64,000 nucleotides of DNA from Hyaloscypha bicolor E (lineage: Eukaryota > Ascomycota > Leotiomycetes > Helotiales > Hyaloscyphaceae): assembly GCF_002865645.1 (NCBI RefSeq), contig NW_020194638.1, forward strand, positions 1,054,001 to 1,118,000. Direction: 5' to 3'. The notes under the pieces were generated by a model. That model saw only the letters and a program-made list of their open reading frames with translations. It did no database searches and had not been told where the DNA came from. The position numbers and the translations under genes are program-made. Below, piece by piece: positions 57,618 through 64,000 of the stretch; the first letter of the stretch is position 1, and the number at the start of each line of letters is the position of its first letter.

Positions 57618-60004
57618 CCCCCTCCACCTCTCTGACTATGCACTTTCTTTCGTTGCAGTATATATATTTTACATTTTACACATTTCATTTATTAGAACTA
57701 TAGGAGCAGGTACATTTTGGTACCTTGGATCAGCGCATGGGGTTTGATTGTACTTGATTGTACGATTCATTTGTACCCCACCTTTCAGCGCGAGGATTGG
57801 ACTGGGTATACACGTGCGGTACGGACAAGATAGATCTAGACAGCGCTGTTCCTGTTCCAGTGTTCCATTTTTTAAGCAAGAGGAGGTGATATGAGACGAG
57901 ATGAGATGAAGATATGAAGATTGAGTTGTATGGATGTATTGATGGAACTTGGTGTATCTACGGAGGAAGATGAAGGAAGGATAGACAGGATATATAAACA
58001 TGAGAATGAATAATCTCTAGCGTAGCCTGCTTCCTGTGACGAAGCTTGCCGAAGTTGAACGGTGCGAAAGAGCGAAAGAATCAGCAGAGCAACGTCTCCT
58101 CGAACAACCGCTCTGCTTGACATCAATTCATGCAACTATGCCGATCGGTGGGAATCTTGTCGACTCATCACGGGAAGAGATCAAGAATCCGAAATTTCAC
58201 ATACAGAGAAAATCTGAGGCCAATACAGAGCACTGTCTGAGAAACACTCCGGATCTTGAATCCTGGCTTAAGCAGGTATGTGAGATTGCTACCTGGAGAT
58301 GGAGGTGAAGTACGATGAGAAAAGAGGCAGAAACAAGTTCGCGGATAGGAATAGAGCGCAGGTGTCACGAAGATCTCGCGGCAGGCGGAAGGTTGAGCGT
58401 CGAGCAGAAGCAGGCACTGGGAGTTTGCTATTAGCAAGTGTCTCTATCTACGGTGCTAAGATTCGACTACAACTTCTTGATCCTCCCAACCAACCATCAT
58501 CCCAGCACACAAACTGACTTTCAAGCATACAGCAAATGCGGTCTGTTGGCTTCCCCATCCGGGTACTGACGCCTAACACCAACGCGAAGGTCAGACCAAT
58601 GCTAGGCTCCCTTTCCACCGTCAGCCAGACATCGCATAGGGGTTTACTTACCTGTTATACAAACCCATCATCACAACAGTAGAGCGGAGCCCGGAGCCAT
58701 GCCACCGAGGATTCGACACGAGCGGAGAGATTTTCGGCTTTCCACAATCGGATCGTGCTAGCCCAGCTTGCATCATTCTCCCTCGATTTAACTCATCCCT
58801 CTCCCACTTGGTTATACTAGCAAGACTCGTGCAATGGGACTCTGCTGATTGTTGTGGTGAGATCCAGCCCTCAATGCCTGTGACCGGCGAGGAGGAAGGG
58901 ATTGAAGAAGCGAGTGGCGAAGAACCAAGGGGGAAACGATGAGAAGAGGGAAGAAGGAGAGGGAATGGGAAAGAGAAAGTGCGATGCACGTTGATAAGGA
59001 GATGACTTGGAAGAAAGGGAGGGAGTACGCGGAACGGAGGGGAAAAGTGATGCGAAGGAATGATAAATTTTTCAAAGGATGGAGGGAGATGGAATTCTTA
59101 TACCCTTTTGTTGCGCTGATATTCCTAGGCCATAGCTCAAAATCAAGAGCTCTCCCTTGCCCTCATCGGGCTATCATCTTGTCTTCTGGAACCGACGAAA
59201 GTTACACGACTGACAACCTCATTTGGGACGGAGAAGCGTTCCATCGACGGCGGGAGAGGGAAAGCTAGAAAACGGAAGTGCTTTCTAGCGCTTGAGTCAC
59301 CCTCAATTGAAGCCTAGCCTTTCAGGACGGGAGGGCTTCTTGCAAGTGCGAGAGTTTGCGATGAATGAGGCGGCGAGGTAAGTGAATTTGAAATTATGAG
59401 GGTGTGGACGATATCGCTTGCGCTCGCTTAATAAAATAGGGGTCACCCAACCTTCGCATCCTTATACGAGACAATTTTTGGGGATAGGAACAAGAACTGA
59501 GGGCGACTATATTTTGCAACAAAAGTAGAAGTTTTTATTCGCTCGGCTCAAGTTTTGGGTTAGCCCTACCTATCCGTTCCGCCCTATGGCCCGAACCGTG
59601 GTTCACGATCTCGGGAACGCCAAGTTGGCGTACCGCCATTATGGGAACAAAAATATAAATCCATGGTTTATATGCCCTCACTATCAAACCCTCACACACC
59701 CAATTCCTAGCTCAAACTCAGTGAGTCAAGATCAAAATTTTAGTCTCTGGCACGTAGTATAAAATCGAGCTCCCCTACTTCCTCCTCGAAACTTTTCTCC
59801 ACATACAACTACACACAGAACTTCGACAACTCTCCTCTCACGCCCCCACGATTTACGATAACGATCACAAACACGCCAGAAACCACTCAGCTGTTCAAGT
59901 CAATCTCAGACAGCTCGATACAACATTCGAACCTCATTTTTTCAATCTTTGCGTTGAACTCAACGGCCACATACCTTACTCGATTCTTCGCCAAAGCCGA
60001 GAAA
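57618..60004. other. Intergenic, no supported gene
   Basis: About 2.4 kb. Small frames on both strands (for example 58036-58308 and 58939-59268) are basic or low-complexity and lack motifs. The last 300 bp are C/A-rich, as expected for a 5'UTR. Confidence 0.5.
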
Positions 60005-61717
60005 ATGGCGGGCCAATCCACTCTCAAAATTTCGAAGAACTCCGCAACCGACAAGAAAACCACCACCGGAAAGACTCAAACACGTGCCTCAAGAATAATC
60101 CTCGGACCCTCCAAATCTACGACTGGGACCGAAATTGGCCACAGATCCATGAGACTCGGGGAAGCTAAGAACAACCAAACCACGGGAGCAACCACCACAA
60201 ACAACACTAAAATCGTCACAACCAGGGACACTTCCGGCTTTACCATGAAAATGGTTCGATTGAAAACTAGAAAGAACCAACTTTTCTCCGAACCCAATCT
60301 TCAATCGACCAATCCCGTCTCTGGATTCGCCATACCACAACCAACCAAAGGCCACCAACAAGACATCGACTTCAGCACCGCATCCCTCAACACCGGAAAC
60401 CCAAAATCGACCCCCCCAGCCGGATCCCTCTTTCTCAAGTTTCTTCACCCAGACATCCGCTACCTCATTTACGACAACCTGGTCGACGCCGAACACACCG
60501 TCATTATCTCACCAACTAGCAAGAGCCACAGTCCTATTTCAGCACTCTCACAATCCTGTGCAGACATCCGCAACGAAGTCAAACAATGGACCCAAAAACG
60601 AGCGGATCTAACACCTAACCCAACATTCGGATTTCTCAATTTGCCTCTGACGACATTCAAGCTCTCCTGGTTCGACAAAGAGCTTTTCCCCATCCGTAAA
60701 TACCAAAGATGTTACTCTCCTAACGCCGCAAAAATCTTCCTTCCCCATCTCGAGCTCTGGCAACGAGCAATGACCATCGCCAACAGCTGCGAGGCTTTCT
60801 ATATCAATCACCAGATCCGTTACAACAAGAAACTCGAAAACTTCGGCCCGAAGAAACTCACCGACCCTCTTCTTGCTCGTATTGCTTACATTGCTCATAA
60901 TCATAGAGTTCTTGAGCTCAATAACCACGAACTTACCTCCGGCCGCCCCGACAAGTTCGACGTTGAAGCAAAGGACTTCGTTGTCCTCGATCCGAAAAAG
61001 TTTAAAAGAGGCATAGATGCCTCACAGGCTTTCAGCGATCTCTATTACCACACACCGTATGTCTGGTCTAAAGATTGGAGCAGGCATGAGGTTGAGCAGG
61101 AGTATTGCTTTGTGCATCCTGGGGATGAGCAAGGCAAATGGGCGAGAGGACTAGAGGCCTGTGGATCCGAGGCGATTCGCAAGGGATGGCCCAGATGGAG
61201 TTGTCCTTACGCTTTCCGCTTCTGTCTTCACTTGCTTACTCCTGTGGACGAGAGCTCGGCGCTCGATGACGATGAGGAGGAAGATGTACAATTGAGAAGT
61301 GGAGATGGAGAGATGATGGAAATCGACGACGAAGACTATGCCATGGATCTTGGCTCCGGTATCGAAGAAGACAACGGCCCAGGCATGGATCGTGAAGAAG
61401 GTGAGGATGTAGAGATGGACCACCAGGAAATCCAAACACGGAAACGAACCCGATTGCAATTGGACATGGGATATAGAGCAGTCAAGGATGGGGAGGGCCC
61501 GTTGCGAAAGAAGACAAAGCAGGAGGGTGATGTAATGGATATCGAGGGAGAGATGGCACCCTTCGCGACAACGCAACAACAACAACCAGCCATTCAACAG
61601 CAACCAACCACTCAACAGCAACCAGCCATTCAACAACAACCAAATTTTGTCTCCGTCATGGAAGCATCGGCAAAGCCAGTGATCAATCGTTCTATATCTT
61701 CGATGGATGAGGATTGA
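60005..61717 (+). CDS. F-box-like hypothetical protein with Gln-rich tail
   Basis: 570 residues from the first in-frame ATG at 60005 (MAGQSTLKISKNS). About 150 Thr/Lys-rich disordered residues precede a short F-box-like or 2EXR-like motif (SLFLKFLHPDIRYLIYDNLV, then ALSQSCADIRNEV). A folded region of unknown type follows. From about 415 the chain is acidic (DDDEEEDVQLRS, MEIDDEDYAMD). It contains a basic KRTRLQ patch, possibly a nuclear signal, and ends with a QQQPAIQQQPTTQQQP repeat. F-box proteins recruit substrates to SCF ubiquitin ligases, but the motif is weak here and the role is inferred. Confidence 0.75.
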   Translation: MAGQSTLKISKNSATDKKTTTGKTQTRASRIILGPSKSTTGTEIGHRSMRLGEAKNNQTTGATTTNNTKIVTTRDTSGFTMKMVRLKTRKNQLFSEPNLQSTNPVSGFAIPQPTKGHQQDIDFSTASLNTGNPKSTPPAGSLFLKFLHPDIRYLIYDNLVDAEHTVIISPTSKSHSPISALSQSCADIRNEVKQWTQKRADLTPNPTFGFLNLPLTTFKLSWFDKELFPIRKYQRCYSPNAAKIFLPHLELWQRAMTIANSCEAFYINHQIRYNKKLENFGPKKLTDPLLARIAYIAHNHRVLELNNHELTSGRPDKFDVEAKDFVVLDPKKFKRGIDASQAFSDLYYHTPYVWSKDWSRHEVEQEYCFVHPGDEQGKWARGLEACGSEAIRKGWPRWSCPYAFRFCLHLLTPVDESSALDDDEEEDVQLRSGDGEMMEIDDEDYAMDLGSGIEEDNGPGMDREEGEDVEMDHQEIQTRKRTRLQLDMGYRAVKDGEGPLRKKTKQEGDVMDIEGEMAPFATTQQQQPAIQQQPTTQQQPAIQQQPNFVSVMEASAKPVINRSISSMDED

Positions 61718-62147
61718 GGGAAAGATGGTTGGGAGCAGGAAGGGAGAGGAAGGAGCAGGAGAGAAGGATCAATGAAAGTCGGATGGAGAATAGGACGGGA
61801 ATGATAATCCAAGCTTCAAAACATCATTCCCCTCCAAAATTGACCATTAATTTCAAATGATATCCCAATAATCGTTCCCATATTGAAACATAAGCTTCCT
61901 TTCAACTTGCTAGCTCACATATCCCTGAGATTTACCCGTGACTTTTAAAGTAGGAAGGAGTGAGAGTGTAGTGCTCAAAAGTAAAGCTTCTCCCAGAAAG
62001 GTTTTGTTGCACATGCGCGTCAGTGTTCCAGGTTCATCTAGCACGATGAGAATAGCAAAGAATCCAATATCAAGCCTTTAATAGCTTTTACTAGAGTATG
62101 GATTAACTAGCCGCCATCAAGGTTTTGTTGCACGTCTTCACTTTATA
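61718..62147. other. Intergenic with a 15-bp direct repeat
   Basis: AAGGTTTTGTTGCAC occurs at 61998 and again at 62119. Nothing else supported. Confidence 0.5.
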
Positions 62148-62663
62148 TTCTCGTCCAATGTGTCAAAAATAATTACAGTAATTAATTAATTACTATCTTG
62201 AAAACTAAAAATAAATTACCTTAATTTGGATAATTAATTAAATTAATTAAATTATCACGTGAGAGATACGTATAAGAAAACATATTTCTTTTACTTAAAA
62301 AGATATCAAAGACTCTTCTCTTAACCTCTTACTCTTATATACTCCTCTCTTCTTATAAATGTCCTGCTTCTCGCCTTCTATTTTCACATGTATTTCTCTC
62401 ACGTGATTATCTCTTATAAGCTTATATCCTCTTTTAAGCTTTTTTTTACTCTTATCTTCTTATATACTTAAGTTAAAGTTATATGAAACCTTACTCAAGT
62501 CTTATCTTTAACCTTATATAGCCCCTTAATTATATGCTCCTTTTATAGGTTCATGTGGCTTAATAATTAATTATAATCTAATTACCAGATTTCGGACTTA
62601 ATTTAATTTAATTACCGGTTAATAATTATAATTAATTAAATTATTAGACACATTGTTCTCGTC
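62148..62663. mobile_element. hAT-like MITE with perfect 8-bp target duplication
   Basis: A 500-bp element (62156-62655) begins CAATGTGTC and ends GACACATTG, a 9-bp perfect inverted repeat extended by AT-rich imperfect pairing. TTCTCGTC flanks it directly on both sides (62148-62155 and 62656-62663). An 8-bp duplication is the hallmark of hAT superfamily transposition. The interior is very AT-rich, has no coding capacity and is probably RIP-affected or naturally MITE-like. Confidence 0.85.
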
Positions 62664-63117
62664 GAACAGGGTGGAATTCGCGTTACTCCCCTCCTCTTTT
62701 TATTCACTACGCCAATACACATCACATTTACTTTAGACCATTGAAACCTTTTGTTGTATACCAGCGTGGCTGCTCTGCTTTCGTGATCTTTTACTTCCTT
62801 TGAACCTTGTATGTGAGCAGTGTAGTGAGGCACCCAACACAATTTCCCTGTCTCGCTTAGCAAAAGCGGAGGGGAACTTATCAATATTGCATTTATACGC
62901 CGACACAAAAGTTTCGATGAACCAAAATCTCTTAAAGCGTTACTGTCTTTCTTGGTCATTGTATTGCATAATAATATAAATATATACCGAGTATACACAT
63001 CATCTCTCATCTTGATATCACGGAGAAGCCAACAAAATCAAGTCATGCAATCCAATCCGATCCTATCCCAAACTCCCACTTCAAATGCAGTCCACCACGC
63101 ATACCCCCCATCTCACT
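62664..63117. other. 3' flank of amidase gene
   Basis: No supported gene. Confidence 0.5.
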
Positions 63118-64000
63118 CTATGCCTTTCCCACCGTCTCCTCAAAAACAGCAGCAATATCCAACACCCTCCCATCAAACCCACTGCCCCCCAAAAACGTAA
63201 CCCCGAACGGCAGCTTCCCCTCCTCCTTCTCCACCCACCCCGCATTAACACTGACTCCACAGAGATCCACCACATTACCCGCATGCGTAAATGTACCAAC
63301 CTTAGCATTCAAGCCAAGAGGATCCTCTTCCATCTCCTTAATGGTTGGATGGCAGGGCGCGCTCGGCACGAGCAGGACGTCGATGCCTCCTTCGAGCGGG
63401 TTGAAAATCTTCTGGGCTTGCATTGTGTATTGTGCTTGTAGGGCTTGATCGTGGAAGACGTTCCACGGTTTCACGGGTGAGTCGAGAGCTGCTTGAAAGA
63501 GGGCTTTGGTGGTGGGATGCAAGTTGTCGATGTTTTTGATCAGGAAGTCGTAACCGATTGAGGCGATGCGTTCGTGGACTAGAGAAGCGTTGTAGAGGAG
63601 GTCTGAAGCTTTTTCGAAGGGAGTATAGTCGACTTCAACTTGCCGGCCACCGCAAGATCGAAGCTTCTGAATTGCTGTTTGGAAGAGGTCTTGGTACTCT
63701 TTTGAGCAGGTGGCTAGCACATCTAATGGTGGGACACCGAAAGTAAAACCTCCATCTCTGGCGCCGCGGAAGTCTGCCTTCCAGAGCGAGAGCGTAGTTT
63801 CAGGCTTTGCATACGGATCCTCGGCGTCATACTTGTCAACAACGTACCAGACATTTCTGGCATCAGTGAGGTTTGGAGCGATGATGGACAAGGTGTCGAG
63901 GGACTTGCAGGCTGGCACCATGCCACGAGCGGAGAGTGTGCCTTTTGTTGGCTTGAATCCGACTATACCGTTGAAAGCTGCCGGAATGCGGCCACTTCCA
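63118..64000 (-). CDS. Amidase-family protein, allophanate-hydrolase-like (5' part outside window)
   Basis: The frame is open to the window end and lacks its N-terminal half. The visible part starts GSGRIPAAFNGIVGFKPTKG. In the amidase signature family the Ser of this GS(G/I)R motif is the nucleophile of the Ser-cisSer-Lys triad; the Lys and cis-Ser would lie beyond the window. Next come ARGMVPACKSLDTLSI, then DLFQTAIQKL, a helical region and DVLLVPSAPCHPT. The stop is at 63118-63120. The GTLSARG..PACKSLD pattern is typical of allophanate hydrolases (AtzF/Dur1,2 amidase half), which split allophanate to ammonia and CO2. Without the rest, a broader amidase call is safer. Confidence 0.88.
   Translation of the reverse strand, partial: GSGRIPAAFNGIVGFKPTKGTLSARGMVPACKSLDTLSIIAPNLTDARNVWYVVDKYDAEDPYAKPETTLSLWKADFRGARDGGFTFGVPPLDVLATCSKEYQDLFQTAIQKLRSCGGRQVEVDYTPFEKASDLLYNASLVHERIASIGYDFLIKNIDNLHPTTKALFQAALDSPVKPWNVFHDQALQAQYTMQAQKIFNPLEGGIDVLLVPSAPCHPTIKEMEEDPLGLNAKVGTFTHAGNVVDLCGVSVNAGWVEKEEGKLPFGVTFLGGSGFDGRVLDIAAVFEETVGKA

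Noticed and set aside
58036..59268. Short basic frames between the MFS and F-box-like genes
   Set aside because: Low complexity, no motifs, and overlapping frames on both strands.

Overview
The window is nuclear DNA of a filamentous ascomycete (Pezizomycotina, possibly Leotiomycetes). This rests on many short GT-AG introns of about 45-70 nt with CTAAC/CTGAC-like branch sites, a HET-domain gene, a fungal CorA-like gene, Ku70 with a SAP tail, mitochondrial ferrochelatase, and AT-rich islands that look like repeat-induced point mutation. The species cannot be named from sequence alone. Exon structures were built by hand from reading frames and splice signals.

Layout. 0-9.6 kb: an accessory region with a broken-looking C2H2 zinc-finger gene (minus), a small two-exon cysteine-containing gene, a HET-domain gene, and a nest of mobile elements. 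The nest holds an intact DD38E Tc1/mariner-like transposon inside an older inverted-repeat element, next to a solo LTR. A MITE related to the transposon lies just upstream of the zinc-finger gene. 9.6-16.5 kb: gene-poor, with one small gene whose 3' end carries a 53-bp tandem duplication, then an AT-rich island with another short LTR and a second inverted-repeat element. 16.5-25.2 kb: three genes on one strand, kinase / CorA-like membrane protein / paralogous kinase, resembling accessory signalling or allorecognition loci. 27.5-33.8 kb: a divergent pair, an MIT-like coiled-coil protein and a GRAM-VASt lipid-transfer protein of the Lam/Ltc family. 34-42.3 kb: a decayed secreted-protein gene, a small membrane or secreted protein, a 1121-residue Ser/Thr-rich surface protein with repeated cysteine modules and six signal-like hydrophobic segments, and a decayed wax-synthase-like gene.

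42.3-64 kb is mostly conserved core genome: a fungal-specific transcription factor, nitronate monooxygenase, a TMEM184/Ost-alpha membrane protein, KU70 divergent from HEM15, an MFS transporter, an F-box-like nuclear-type protein, a hAT-like MITE with a perfect 8-bp target duplication, and an amidase/allophanate-hydrolase-like gene cut by the window end.

The left half is therefore a TE-rich, rapidly changing compartment with self/non-self-type genes, and the right half a housekeeping compartment (DNA end joining, heme synthesis, lipid and solute transport). The least explained items are the signal-segment-repeat protein, the 3-bp (TWA) target duplications of a Tc1-type transposase family, and the kinase-CorA-kinase block.
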